A DNA stretch of 64,000 nucleotides from Rhodopseudomonas telluris (GCF_042432815.1 NZ_JBHLWM010000005.1:682001-746000); one strand, 5' to 3'. Shown: positions 43,109-51,636, numbered from the stretch's first letter. The notes: generated from the sequence alone by a model not told the origin. Made by a program: numbers and translations.

Positions 43109-43813
43109 CTACAGCATCGGCCGGAGTTGAAACTGGCCGATGCTGCGGAATCGATCGCCGGGGCCGTCTTGCCGACACACGGCGATGCGATCGATCGCCA
43201 GCGTATCAAGTTCAAGAGGAGCGAACTGCTCGCGCAGCCGGCCGAGCAGATCGTCCTGCCGACCAGGCGGCAGCGATCCCGTCAGCGTCATGTGGAAGCG
43301 GAATTCCTCCATGACGTAAGGATAGCCCCACTGATCGAGATACTGCACCTGCCGCGGCGTGAGCGTGGCGGGGTTTCGGCGCGCGCGATCCGCGGCCGAG
43401 AGCGGCGCCCGGAAGCTGTCGAAGCTGCGCACGCAGTCCGCGGCGAGTTGCGCGAGATCGTCCGATGCGGACGCAGGCATCAACGCGATGAAGCTGCCGA
43501 TCGCCTGCACGGCCGGCGTGATCACCGGCATCGCGCGCGGCGTCTCTGCGAAGGTCGCGCAGGCCCACAGCAAGTCGGCTTCTGTGAGCCCGGGCGCCAG
43601 CGCCGTCGGCGCCTTCAGCGTGGCGTGGAAGCCGTATTTGCGTGGATCGGCCGTGACGTCGGCCCAATCTGGAACCGCATCAAGCATGCCGGGGGGAAAC
43701 GGCACGTCCTCCCCCGAGACCGCGTCGTAGCCGAGCAGTGCCGCCCCGAAGCGATCGAGCGCGCTGCCGGGCGGCGGCAGATAATAGATGGCGTAACGGG
43801 GAAAATTCGACAT
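43109..43813 (-). CDS. DUF1045 phosphonate-metabolism protein (2H phosphoesterase fold)
   Basis: A 234-residue protein of the DUF1045 family found in phn clusters. Two H-x-T/S-type catalytic motifs are visible: FHATLKAP about residue 62 and FHMTLTGSL about residue 177, the signature of 2H phosphoesterases. No phnP gene is in the window, so this protein is a candidate for opening the cyclic ribosyl phosphate product of C-P lyase; that is a proposal from the field and from context, not shown by sequence. It is 21 bp downstream of the phnM paralogue. Confidence 0.87.
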   Translation of the reverse strand: MSNFPRYAIYYLPPPGSALDRFGAALLGYDAVSGEDVPFPPGMLDAVPDWADVTADPRKYGFHATLKAPTALAPGLTEADLLWACATFAETPRAMPVITPAVQAIGSFIALMPASASDDLAQLAADCVRSFDSFRAPLSAADRARRNPATLTPRQVQYLDQWGYPYVMEEFRFHMTLTGSLPPGRQDDLLGRLREQFAPLELDTLAIDRIAVCRQDGPGDRFRSIGQFQLRPML

Positions 43814-43834
43814 CGTCAGCAGAATATCCGGGTC

Positions 43835-45028
43835 TCAGGCCGCCGCAACCGCCGTCGGCCGCACCTTGTGCGACATCACGAAGCGCTCCGGCTCGTCGAT
43901 ATGCACGAGGCGTCCGCCCGCGATCGCGGCGACCAGCCGCGGCCGCAGCGCGACACGATCATCGACGATCAGGATGTCGGCGCGCTTGCCGGCGCCGAGC
44001 CCACCGCGATCGGACAGACCCGCGGCGCGTGCCGGCCCCTCCGAGATCAGCTTCCAGGCCTGCGGCAGCGGCAGGATGCCGTCATGCACCAGCCGGAACG
44101 CCGCGAGCAGCGGCGCCGGATAGTAATAGTCCGACGCCAGCACCGAACACAGACCCTTGGCGATCATGTCGGCCGCCTTGGTCCAGCCGGTGTGGCTGCC
44201 GCCGCGCACCACGTTCGGCGCGCCGAACACGATGAAATCGCCGGCCGCAGCGGCGTCGCGGGCGGTCTCCTCGGTGGTGGGGAATTCGGCGATGCGGACG
44301 CCGAGCGCGCGATAGTCCTGGCGCATCTGCGGCGTATCGTCGTCGTGCGACAGCATCGGCAGGCCGGCGTCGCGGGCGCAGGCCGCGAGCCGCGCGATGG
44401 CGGCCGGCGCCTCCGCGGTGCGCGAGGCGACGCGCTCGACGAGGCGATCGAACTCCTCACCCGACAGGCCGGTGCGCTCGACCATCCGGCTGCGGCGGTG
44501 CGGCCGCGACAGATCGCGCAACGTCGAATCCATGTGGTCGTTGAAGGCGAACAGATCGACGCGGCGCTCGCCGATCCACTGCGCGATCTCGTCGACGGCG
44601 TCGAGGTTGAAGGTCTCATGGCGGAGGTGAATGCGGGTGTCGACGGCGAGCCGCGGGCGGGTCAGGTCGATCGCATCCAGCATGCGACGCGCATTGGCGG
44701 CGCTACGCAGACCCGGCTCCCACGACCAGGTGACGGCATGAAACATCGTGGTGATGCCGTTGGCGATCGCCTGGCGGTCGCTGTCCGCCAGCGCGACGTC
44801 GATCGGGAAGTCTACGCCGGGCCGCGGCATCATCTGCCGCTCGAAGGCGTCGCCGTGCAGATCGACGATGCCCGGCAGCACCAGCAGCCCGCCCGCGTCG
44901 ATCCGCATGGCGGCATGACCATTGCTCGCGCCAGCGCCATCGATCGCACCGCCGACCACCGCCAGCGACGTCTCGGCCAGGTCGTCCTGCAGCAGCACCC
45001 GGCCGCCTTCGATCAGGATATCGGTCAT
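43835..45028 (-). CDS. PhnM-like amidohydrolase (second phnM paralogue)
   Basis: A 397-residue amidohydrolase related to PhnM, which hydrolyses alpha-D-ribose 1-methylphosphonate 5-triphosphate to the 5-phosphate plus pyrophosphate. Shared marks: LHGDAFERQMMPRP (the PhnM in the main operon has HTDHLEAHYMPRP), LSHDDDTP, GAPNVVRGGSHTG and LASDYYYPAPL. It differs greatly in the middle from the copy at 55129, so the two are not recent duplicates. The start MTDILIEGG follows GGGAGAACGAG. Grouped with DUF1045 and a hexapeptide transferase on the divergent strand. Confidence 0.85.
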   Translation of the reverse strand: MTDILIEGGRVLLQDDLAETSLAVVGGAIDGAGASNGHAAMRIDAGGLLVLPGIVDLHGDAFERQMMPRPGVDFPIDVALADSDRQAIANGITTMFHAVTWSWEPGLRSAANARRMLDAIDLTRPRLAVDTRIHLRHETFNLDAVDEIAQWIGERRVDLFAFNDHMDSTLRDLSRPHRRSRMVERTGLSGEEFDRLVERVASRTAEAPAAIARLAACARDAGLPMLSHDDDTPQMRQDYRALGVRIAEFPTTEETARDAAAAGDFIVFGAPNVVRGGSHTGWTKAADMIAKGLCSVLASDYYYPAPLLAAFRLVHDGILPLPQAWKLISEGPARAAGLSDRGGLGAGKRADILIVDDRVALRPRLVAAIAGGRLVHIDEPERFVMSHKVRPTAVAAA

Positions 45029-45050
45029 CTCGTTCTCCCGTTGCGGCACG

Positions 45051-45695
45051 TCAGGCGGGCACAGTGGCTTCGTATTGGTCGAGAAACGCCTCGACCGGCA
45101 GCTTGCGGAAATCCGGCAGCGCGCGGCGCAGCGTGTCGTGGTCCCAGTCCCACCATGCCAGATTCACCAAACGGTCCGCGACCTCTTCGGAGAACCTGCG
45201 CTTGATCACGCGCGCGGGATTGCCCGCAACGATGGTGTAGGCCGGCACTTCACGCGTAACGATCGCGCCGGCTGCAATCACCGCGCCAGTGCCGATGCTC
45301 CGGCCCGGCAGCACGATCGCGCCGTGGCCGATCCAGACATCGTGGCCGATCCGCACGTGATGCGCGCGGCGCCAGTCGAAGAACTCGGCATCGTCCTGCT
45401 CGCCGGGGAAGTACGCGCTGGCCCGATAGGTGAAATGCGCCTGCGTCGGGCGCTGCATCGGATGGTTGCCCGGATTGATCCGGGTCATCGCCGCGATCGA
45501 GCAGAATTTGCCGATGGTCGTGTAGGTGATCTGCGAGTCGTTGACGACGTAGGAGTAATCGTCCATCGCGACTTCGTGCAGGATGGTGCGCGCACCGACT
45601 TCGCAATAGGCGCCGAGCTTGGTGTCGTGCAGGCGGGCGGAAGGATCGACGGTGGGTTCGACCGAGAGCGATTTTGCGACCATGAGTTCCGTCAT
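45051..45695 (-). CDS. Hexapeptide-repeat acyltransferase of phosphonate clusters
   Basis: A 214-residue left-handed beta-helix transferase (RIGHDVWIGHGAIVLPGRSIG, then AVIAAGAIVTREVPAYTIVAGNPAR), like chloramphenicol/xenobiotic acetyltransferases. The N-terminal LGAYCEVGARTILHEV and GNHPMQRPT match the branch that accompanies C-P lyase genes. It may acetylate aminoalkylphosphonates, the job PhnO does elsewhere; no phnO-type GNAT gene is present. First gene of the minus-strand phn block, behind a Pho box. Confidence 0.85.
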   Translation of the reverse strand: MTELMVAKSLSVEPTVDPSARLHDTKLGAYCEVGARTILHEVAMDDYSYVVNDSQITYTTIGKFCSIAAMTRINPGNHPMQRPTQAHFTYRASAYFPGEQDDAEFFDWRRAHHVRIGHDVWIGHGAIVLPGRSIGTGAVIAAGAIVTREVPAYTIVAGNPARVIKRRFSEEVADRLVNLAWWDWDHDTLRRALPDFRKLPVEAFLDQYEATVPA

Positions 45696-45742
45696 TTATT
45701 TCATCGGGGCAGAGGTTCTTCTGCGCACTCGATGACGGCGTC

Positions 45743-45760
45743 GTGACGCGGGCATGACAC
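45743..45760 (-). promoter_or_regulatory. Candidate Pho box, minus-strand phn block
   Basis: Minus strand gtgtcat-gccc-gcgtcac: two GTCA-containing 7-mers with the 11-base spacing of a Pho box, about 48 bp upstream of the hexapeptide transferase start. Confidence 0.5.
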
Positions 45761-45793
45761 ACGCGGACTGTGTACAAGTCGCGAACTACCCGA

Positions 45794-45811
45794 CTGTCAT
45801 ATGCCTGCAAA
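45794..45811 (+). promoter_or_regulatory. Candidate Pho box, phnCDE
   Basis: ctgtcat-atgc-ctgcaaa: a perfect first half and a partial second half of the PhoB consensus, 44 bp upstream of the phnC start. Together with the site at 45743 it makes a divergent Pho-controlled promoter region. Confidence 0.55.
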
Positions 45812-45855
45812 ATACCAGCGTTAGCGATAGAGCAACAATTTCTCGGGAGCGGCGC

Positions 45856-46668
45856 ATGCTGGTCGTTGAAGGACTCACCTGTTGCTTCGGCAGCAAGGCT
45901 GCCGTGGACAACGCATCGTTCTCGGTCGAGCGCGGCAGCTTCGTCGGCGTGATCGGCCGCTCCGGCGCCGGCAAGTCGACGCTGCTGCGCATGCTCAACC
46001 GCCTGGCCGACCCGACCGGCGGCCGCATCCTGTTCGAGGGTACCGACGTGACCGCCCTGCAGGGCCGCGAACTGCGCCAGTGGCGCGCCCGCTCGGCGAT
46101 GATCTTCCAGCAGTTCAACCTCGTCGGCCGGCTCGACGTCATGACAAACGTCCTGATGGGCCGGCTGTCCCATGTGCCCGCCTGGCGCTCCCTCGCCCAG
46201 GCCTGGCCCGAGAAGGACCGCGCGCTGGCGATGTCGGCGCTCGATCAGTTCGATATCGCGCCGCTCGCCGCGCAGCGCGCCGATCAGCTCTCCGGCGGCC
46301 AGCAGCAGCGCGTCGCGATCGCCCGCGCGCTGGTGCAGGAGCCCGACCTGATCCTCGCCGACGAGCCGATCGCATCGCTCGACCCGCGCAACACCAAGGT
46401 CGTGATGGACGCCCTGCTGCGCATCAACAAGCATTTCGGCATCACCGTGCTGTGCAATCTACACTCGCTCGATCTCGCCCGCAGCTATTGCGATCGGCTG
46501 ATCGGCATGGCCAACGGCCGCATCGTGTTCGACGACGTGCCGGCGGCGCTGACCGACAGCATCGCCCGCGAACTCTACGACCTCGAAGCCAACGAGGTGA
46601 TGGGCACCGCGCCGGTCCATGTCCCGGCGAAGGGCCTCGTTCCCGAACTCGGCACCGTCGCGGCCTAA
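45856..46668 (+). CDS. phnC: Phosphonate ABC importer ATP-binding protein
   Basis: A 270-residue ATPase powering phosphonate uptake. Walker A GRSGAGKSTLL, signature LSGGQQQRVAIARA, Walker B LILADEPIASLD, and the PhnC-type RSAMIFQQFNLVGRL and NLHSLDLARSYCDRL segments. The start at 45856 (MLVVEGLTC) fits the family; the frame is open upstream but crosses the Pho box. First gene of phnCDE1E2. Confidence 0.95.
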   Translation: MLVVEGLTCCFGSKAAVDNASFSVERGSFVGVIGRSGAGKSTLLRMLNRLADPTGGRILFEGTDVTALQGRELRQWRARSAMIFQQFNLVGRLDVMTNVLMGRLSHVPAWRSLAQAWPEKDRALAMSALDQFDIAPLAAQRADQLSGGQQQRVAIARALVQEPDLILADEPIASLDPRNTKVVMDALLRINKHFGITVLCNLHSLDLARSYCDRLIGMANGRIVFDDVPAALTDSIARELYDLEANEVMGTAPVHVPAKGLVPELGTVAA

Positions 46669-46744
46669 CGCCGCACGCGCGCCCGAACGGAAGCCCGCGG
46701 CGACCGCGGGCCAAAGACACGTATCAACTCACAGGGATGTCACG

Positions 46745-47686
46745 ATGACCATCAATCGCCGATCCATTCTGCTCGCCGCCGCCACGCTGGCGTTCACGGC
46801 GTCCACCGCGTTGGCGCAGGACTACAAGGCGAAATATCCGGAGCTGACCTTCGCGGTCGTGCCCGCCGAAAACGCCTCGGGCGTCACCGAGCGCTGGACG
46901 CCGTTCGTCGCCTATCTGTCGAAGGAACTCGGCGTAAAGGTGAACCTGCGTATTGCCAACGACTACGCCGCGGTGATTGAAGGCCAGCGCGCCGGCAACA
47001 TCCAGATCGCCAGCTACGGCTCCGCCTCGTTCGCCCGCGCCCGGCTCACCGGCGTCAAGACCGAAGCCTTCGCCAACGACATCAATCACGACGGCTCGAC
47101 CGGCTACTACTCGGTGTTTTTCGTCAAGGCGGCGAGCCCCTACAAGTCGATCGACGAACTCAAGGGCAAGAACCTCGGCCTGGTCGATCCGAACTCAACT
47201 TCCGGCAACAACGTGCCGCGCTTCGAGCTCGACAAGATGGGCATCTCGGATGCCGACGCTTACTTCGGCAAGGTGGTGTTCACCGGCAGCCACGAGAACG
47301 CCATCCTGGCGCTGGCGCAGGGCACCGTGGACGTCGCCGCCAACCAGTGGACCAACGACAACGACTCCACACTGGCGCAGATGCTGCACAAGGGCATGCT
47401 GAAGAACGCCGACGGCAGCGCAATGAAGAAGGACGACTTCCGCATCATCCACAAGTCGGCGCCGATCATCAACGGCCCCTATGCCTACAACGCCGATCTG
47501 CCGGAAGACCTCAAGACGGCGATCGCCAAGGCCTTCATGGACGCGCCGACCAAGGACAAGGCCGCGTTCGACCGCCTGTCGGACGGTCAGAAGCAGGGCT
47601 TCCACGCCGCCACCACCAAGGATTGGGACAGCACCATCGAGCTGATCAAGTTCGTCGACGCCCTGCGTAAGAAGAAGGCGTCCTGA
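46745..47686 (+). CDS. phnD: Phosphonate-binding periplasmic protein
   Basis: A 313-residue precursor with a signal peptide (NRRSILLAAATLAFTASTALA, cleavage before QDYK). The mature protein has the PhnD fold; binding-site stretches are VPAENASGV, GSASFARARLTG and DPNSTSGNNVPRFEL. It delivers phosphonates to the PhnE channel. The gene is followed by an intrinsic terminator before phnE, suggesting more phnD than phnE mRNA. Confidence 0.95.
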   Translation: MTINRRSILLAAATLAFTASTALAQDYKAKYPELTFAVVPAENASGVTERWTPFVAYLSKELGVKVNLRIANDYAAVIEGQRAGNIQIASYGSASFARARLTGVKTEAFANDINHDGSTGYYSVFFVKAASPYKSIDELKGKNLGLVDPNSTSGNNVPRFELDKMGISDADAYFGKVVFTGSHENAILALAQGTVDVAANQWTNDNDSTLAQMLHKGMLKNADGSAMKKDDFRIIHKSAPIINGPYAYNADLPEDLKTAIAKAFMDAPTKDKAAFDRLSDGQKQGFHAATTKDWDSTIELIKFVDALRKKKAS

Positions 47687-47703
47687 GTTTCATCTCGTCC
47701 CAC

Positions 47704-47737
47704 GGGCCGGATCCTTCGGGATCCGGCCCTGTTTTTT
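47704..47737 (+). terminator. Intrinsic terminator inside the phnCDE operon
   Basis: gggccggatcc-ttcg-ggatccggccc: a perfect 11-bp stem with a UUCG tetraloop, followed by tgtttttt. It lies 18 bp after phnD and 23 bp before phnE1. It should stop a fraction of transcripts after phnD. Confidence 0.9.
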
Positions 47738-47759
47738 GCGCATCGAGAGCCCTCCCCGC

Positions 47760-48638
47760 ATGGCCCTGGCCGTATCGCTGCTTCCCGAGTCTCAGCTCGA
47801 CGCGTTGAACGCGGCCTACAACAATTCGATCGCGCGACGCCGCTGGCGGACGGCGCTCGGCTTCAGCATCGCGATCGCCGCGCTCGCCGTGGCCGCCGTC
47901 GGGGCCGAAGTTGATCTCGGCACGTTCATCGCCAAGATCGGCAACTTCTTCAGCTATTTCGACCGCATCTTCCGGCTCGACAGCGGCGCGCGGGTGTGGA
48001 CCGATCCGGCCGAATGGTTTTGGGGCTGGCGTAAATGGCTCGGGCTGCTCGGCGAGACCCTGCTGATCAGCTACGTCGGTACGCTCGCCGGCGCGGTGCT
48101 GGCGGTGCTGCTGAACTTCTTCGCCGCCCGCAACACCGCGCCGCAGCCCTGGCTGCTGTTCGTGATCCGGCGGTTTCTCGAGATCTGCCGCACCGTGCCG
48201 GACATCGTGTTCGCGCTGGTGTTCGTGATCGCCTTCGGGCTCGGCCCGATGGCCGGCGTGCTGGCGATCGCGATCCATTCCACCGGCGCGCTCGGCAAGC
48301 TGTTTTCGGAGATCGTCGAGAACGTCGATATGAAGCCGGTCGAGGGCGTGCGCTCCACCGGCGCCGGCTGGATCGCCTGCATGCGCTTCGCCGTGCTGCC
48401 GCAGGTGATGTCCGGCTTCGCCAGCTACGCGCTGCTGCGGTTCGAGATCAACGTGCGCGGCGCGTCGGTGATGGGCTTCGTCGGCGCCGGCGGCATCGGC
48501 CAGGAACTGATCGTGTCGATCCGCAAGTTCTATTATTCGGACGTCAGCGCCATCCTGCTGCTGATCATCGTCACCGTATTCGTCATCGACATCTCGACGG
48601 GCTGGATTCGCGGCCGCCTGACCGGAGGCCGGGCATGA
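47760..48638 (+). CDS. phnE: Phosphonate ABC importer permease 1
   Basis: A 292-residue permease. PhnE motifs: ETLLISYVGTLAGAVLAVLL, FLEICRTVPDIVFALVFV, and the EAA-like loop VDMKPVEGVRSTGAGW. About six transmembrane segments. The ATG at 47760 is chosen; a TTG 24 bases earlier would lie in the terminator tail. Its stop overlaps the second phnE by four bases (ATGA). Confidence 0.94.
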   Translation: MALAVSLLPESQLDALNAAYNNSIARRRWRTALGFSIAIAALAVAAVGAEVDLGTFIAKIGNFFSYFDRIFRLDSGARVWTDPAEWFWGWRKWLGLLGETLLISYVGTLAGAVLAVLLNFFAARNTAPQPWLLFVIRRFLEICRTVPDIVFALVFVIAFGLGPMAGVLAIAIHSTGALGKLFSEIVENVDMKPVEGVRSTGAGWIACMRFAVLPQVMSGFASYALLRFEINVRGASVMGFVGAGGIGQELIVSIRKFYYSDVSAILLLIIVTVFVIDISTGWIRGRLTGGRA

Positions 48639-49483
48639 CCGCGCAGACTCAGACCGACCTCGCCGACCTGAAGGCGCGTCACCCGCATCTGTTCGAACGC
48701 CCCGCCGCGGCGCGACTCGGCGTTCCCGCGATCGCGCTGGCGGCGCTGGCGCTGTTCATCTACGGGCTGGTCGAACTGGACTTCTCGCCGCAGCGCATCC
48801 TCGCCGGACTGAGCCAGCTCGGCTGGTTCGCGCTGCTGATGATCCCGCCGGACCCGGGCTCGTCGCTGCCTGCTTATTTGTCGGCGATGGGCGAGACGCT
48901 GTCGATCGCGCTGCTCGGCACCACGCTGGCGGCGCTGATGGCGCTGCCGGTCAGCCTGCTCGCCGCGCGCAACATCATCCGGACGCAGTTGATCCGATTT
49001 CCGGTCCGCCGCTTCCTCGACGGCGTGCGCGGCATCGACACGCTGATCTGGGCGCTGGTCTGGATCAACGTCGTCGGGCTCGGCCCGTTCGCCGGCGTGC
49101 TGGCGATCGCGGTGTCGGACTTCGGCGCGTTCGGCAAGCTGTTCTCCGAGGCGATCGAGACCGCCGACCGCAAGCAGGTCGAGGGTGTCCGCGCCTCCGG
49201 CGGCTCGCCGCTGCACGAAATCCGCTTCGGCCTGATGCCGCAAGTGCTGCCGGTGATCGCCGGTCAGGTGCTGTACTTCATCGAGTCGAACACGCGCTCG
49301 GCCACCATCATCGGCATCGTCGGCGCCGGCGGCATCGGCCTGCAACTCGCCGAACAGATCCGCGTGCTGGAATGGCAGAAGGTGTCGTTCCTGATCCTGA
49401 TGATCCTGGTCGCCGTCGCAGCGATCGATTGGATCTCGACGCGGCTGCGCTTCGCGATCATCGGCAAACGGGCGATCGCGTAG
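48635..49483 (+). CDS. phnE: Phosphonate ABC importer permease 2
   Basis: A 282-residue permease homologous to the preceding one: ETLSIALLGTTLAALMAL, FLDGVRGIDTLIWALVWI, and the coupling loop ADRKQVEGVRASGGSP. The two would form a heterodimeric channel, common in alphaproteobacterial phn operons. The start overlaps the end of the first phnE. Confidence 0.94.
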   Translation: MTAQTQTDLADLKARHPHLFERPAAARLGVPAIALAALALFIYGLVELDFSPQRILAGLSQLGWFALLMIPPDPGSSLPAYLSAMGETLSIALLGTTLAALMALPVSLLAARNIIRTQLIRFPVRRFLDGVRGIDTLIWALVWINVVGLGPFAGVLAIAVSDFGAFGKLFSEAIETADRKQVEGVRASGGSPLHEIRFGLMPQVLPVIAGQVLYFIESNTRSATIIGIVGAGGIGLQLAEQIRVLEWQKVSFLILMILVAVAAIDWISTRLRFAIIGKRAIA

Positions 49484-49544
49484 GGTGACGACCTCCTGCG
49501 CACTGATGCCTCAGGCTGGCCACATCCGCCTCCCCGCCTACTCC

Positions 49545-49646
49545 CGTCATCCCCCGCGAAAGCGGAGGATCCAGTATTTGCAGAGCGCTCGCGATTCAAA
49601 GCCGCCGCTCTGGAATGCTGGGTCGCCCGCCTGCGCGGGCGATGAC
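49545..49646. repeat. Palindromic intergenic repeat, family F
   Basis: About 100 bp running from cgtcatcccccgcgaaagcgg to cctgcgcgggcgatgacg, with inner arms ggatccag and ctgggtcgcc. It lies between convergent phnE and phnF; nothing else is seen in that 231-bp gap. Confidence 0.75.
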
Positions 49647-49714
49647 GCTGAGGGTGGGGCGATGCGGTACTAACGGCTACTGTGAGAGCGCAGCGGCGGC
49701 ACAAGTAACTTTAG

Positions 49715-50443
49715 CTACTCCGTCTCCACCACGAACTGCACGCGCTCCGCCGCGAAGCGGGCGCGGATCGCCAATAGCGGGCGGCCTTTGCCGTCGACGT
49801 CGAGGCCCTCGACGATCAGCACCGGCCGGCCGATGCCGAGGTCGAGCCGCGCAGCGTCGCCGGCATCGGCGATCGCGGCGGTGATCCGCGTCGAGGCGCG
49901 GCGATAATCGCGAATGTCGTGCTGGGCCAGCAGCTTGGTCATCGAGCCGAAGCGGCGATACAGTTCCTCGGCATCGGGAAAGCGTTCGGCCGACAGCCAG
50001 GTGCTGCCGACGCAGATCGGCGCGCGGTCTGCGAGCCGCAAGCTGTCGATGCGGATCAGCGGCGAGCCAACGGGAAGATCGAGTTCGCGCGCCAGCTCGC
50101 GCGTCGCCTCCTCGCGGTTTGCCGCCAGCAATTGACCGCGCGGCTCGCGGCCGCCGGCGCCGACGATCTCGGAGAAGCGCGTGCGCGAGCGCAACGGATA
50201 GGCGATGCGCCCCGGCTCCACATAGGTGCCGCTGCCTCGCTCCGCCCGCACAAGTCCGCGCTCCGCGAGCGACGCCAGAGCGCGGCGCACGGTGTGGCGA
50301 TTGACCCGGTGCGACTCCGCGAGTTCGACCTCGCCCGGCAGCTTCTCACCGGCCGGATAGTCGCCGCGGACAATCTCACGCTCGATCGAGTCCGCCACCT
50401 TGCGCCACAACGCGACGCCGGAATCCGCCTGCAGTGTCGACAT
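49715..50443 (-). CDS. phnF: GntR/HutC family repressor of phosphonate genes
   Basis: A 242-residue regulator: an N-terminal winged helix (VELAESHRVNRHTVRRALASL) and a C-terminal UTRA ligand domain (LIRIDSLRLADRAPICVGSTWL). It is transcribed divergently from phnGHIJKLMN with a 123-bp gap that holds a perfect inverted repeat, as expected for its operator. It probably represses the C-P lyase operon when no phosphonate intermediate is present. Confidence 0.93.
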   Translation of the reverse strand: MSTLQADSGVALWRKVADSIEREIVRGDYPAGEKLPGEVELAESHRVNRHTVRRALASLAERGLVRAERGSGTYVEPGRIAYPLRSRTRFSEIVGAGGREPRGQLLAANREEATRELARELDLPVGSPLIRIDSLRLADRAPICVGSTWLSAERFPDAEELYRRFGSMTKLLAQHDIRDYRRASTRITAAIADAGDAARLDLGIGRPVLIVEGLDVDGKGRPLLAIRARFAAERVQFVVETE

Positions 50444-50488
50444 CTGGTCCTTCGCTCTGACTGTGCGTGCGGTTTAGCATTTCACGGC

Positions 50489-50506
50489 CTCGTCATCAAA
50501 AGGTCA
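50489..50506 (+). promoter_or_regulatory. Weak candidate Pho box, phnG operon
   Basis: tcgtcat-caaa-aggtcat: two GTCAT cores 11 bases apart, upstream of the PhnF operator. The match to CTGTCAT-N4-CTGTCAT is partial. Confidence 0.4.
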
Positions 50507-50521
50507 TGGCGCGCCGGTATG

Positions 50522-50547
50522 AAGTTGTCTAATATCACAGACAACTT
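50522..50547 (+). promoter_or_regulatory. Probable PhnF operator
   Basis: aagttgtct-aatatcac-agacaactt: a perfect 9-bp inverted repeat with an 8-bp spacer, ending 19 bp before the phnG start. The taatat at 50530-50535 could be part of the -10 element, so binding would block transcription. Confidence 0.75.
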
Positions 50548-50566
50548 GAGGCAGGCTAGAGGCAAC

Positions 50567-51025
50567 ATGGCGACGCCCTTCGAAACCAGCACGCAGACCC
50601 GGCAGGCCGCGATGGCCGTGCTGGTTCACGCCAGCGCCGACGAGATCGCAGCCCGGCTCGCCGAGATCGACCTGCCGGCGAGCGAAGCTCTGCGCGAGCC
50701 GGAGAACGGCCTGGTGATGGTGCGCGGCCGCGTCGGCGGCGACGGCGCGCCGTTCAACCTCGGCGAAGCAACGGTGACGCGCGCGGCCGTGCGGCTCGCC
50801 AGCGGCGAATGCGGATTCGGCTACACGCTGGGTCGTGACAAGAAGAAGGCGCAGCTGATCGCGCTGTGCGACGCGTTGATCCAGCGTCGCGACACTGCGG
50901 CGGCGGTCGAGAGCAACGTGCTGGCGCCGCTGCGTGCCGAGCAGGCCGCGGAGCGCCGGCGCAAGGCCGAGCGGACGGCTGCCACCAAGGTCGATTTCTA
51001 CACGATGGTGCGAGGCGAGGGCTGA
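50567..51025 (+). CDS. phnG: C-P lyase complex subunit PhnG
   Basis: A 152-residue subunit of the PhnGHIJ core complex. Family signs: RQAAMAVLVHASADEIAARL, GLVMVRGRVGGDGAPFNLGE and VTRAAVRLASGECGFGYTLGRD (quoted by their ends). With PhnI, H and L it attaches the phosphonate to ribose-triphosphate from ATP. The ATG lies just after the PhnF operator; first gene of the operon. Confidence 0.95.
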   Translation: MATPFETSTQTRQAAMAVLVHASADEIAARLAEIDLPASEALREPENGLVMVRGRVGGDGAPFNLGEATVTRAAVRLASGECGFGYTLGRDKKKAQLIALCDALIQRRDTAAAVESNVLAPLRAEQAAERRRKAERTAATKVDFYTMVRGEG

Positions 51026-51027
51026 CG

Positions 51028-51636
51028 ATGAGCATGGCGTTCGAACTCTCCGCCGGCTTCGCCGACAAGGTCACCTCGGCGCAGACCACCTTTCGCGCCG
51101 TGATGCAGGCGATGGCGCGACCCGGCACGGTGCAGCGGCTGGAGACTGGCTTGCAGCAAGTCCCCGCTCCGCTCACCGAGGCGACCGCCGCAATCGCCCT
51201 GACGCTGTTCGACCACGACACTCCGCTCTGGCTCGATGAAGCGACGCGCGGCGGAGTAGTGACGCAATGGCTGCGCTTCCACACCTCGGCGCCGCAAGTC
51301 GACGAACCGAACGCCGCGGCCTTCGCGCTGATCGCCGATCCGGACACGATGCCCGTCCTCGAGCAATTTGCGCTCGGCAGCAACGACTATCCGGATCGCT
51401 CGACCACATTGATTCTGCAGCTCGGCAGCCTCGATGACGGGCTCGCGTTCGAGCTCAGCGGCCCCGGCATTCGTGGCACGGCGATGCTGCGCGCGCCGCT
51501 ATCGGCCGGACTGCTGGCGCAGCGCGACGCGCTGACGCCGCTGTTTCCGCGCGGCATCGATCTGATCCTCGCGGTCGGCGATGCGATCGTCGCGCTGCCG
51601 CGCACCACGCGGCTCGTCGCACAGGGAGGCAACTGA
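51028..51636 (+). CDS. phnH: C-P lyase complex subunit PhnH
   Basis: A 202-residue PhnH: FADKVTSAQTTFRAVMQAMA, PGTVQRL and PGIRGTAMLRAPL are family segments. PhnH has a PLP-transferase-like fold but binds no PLP and acts as a core-complex subunit. It begins 2 bp after phnG and its stop overlaps the phnI start (TGATG). Confidence 0.95.
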   Translation: MSMAFELSAGFADKVTSAQTTFRAVMQAMARPGTVQRLETGLQQVPAPLTEATAAIALTLFDHDTPLWLDEATRGGVVTQWLRFHTSAPQVDEPNAAAFALIADPDTMPVLEQFALGSNDYPDRSTTLILQLGSLDDGLAFELSGPGIRGTAMLRAPLSAGLLAQRDALTPLFPRGIDLILAVGDAIVALPRTTRLVAQGGN

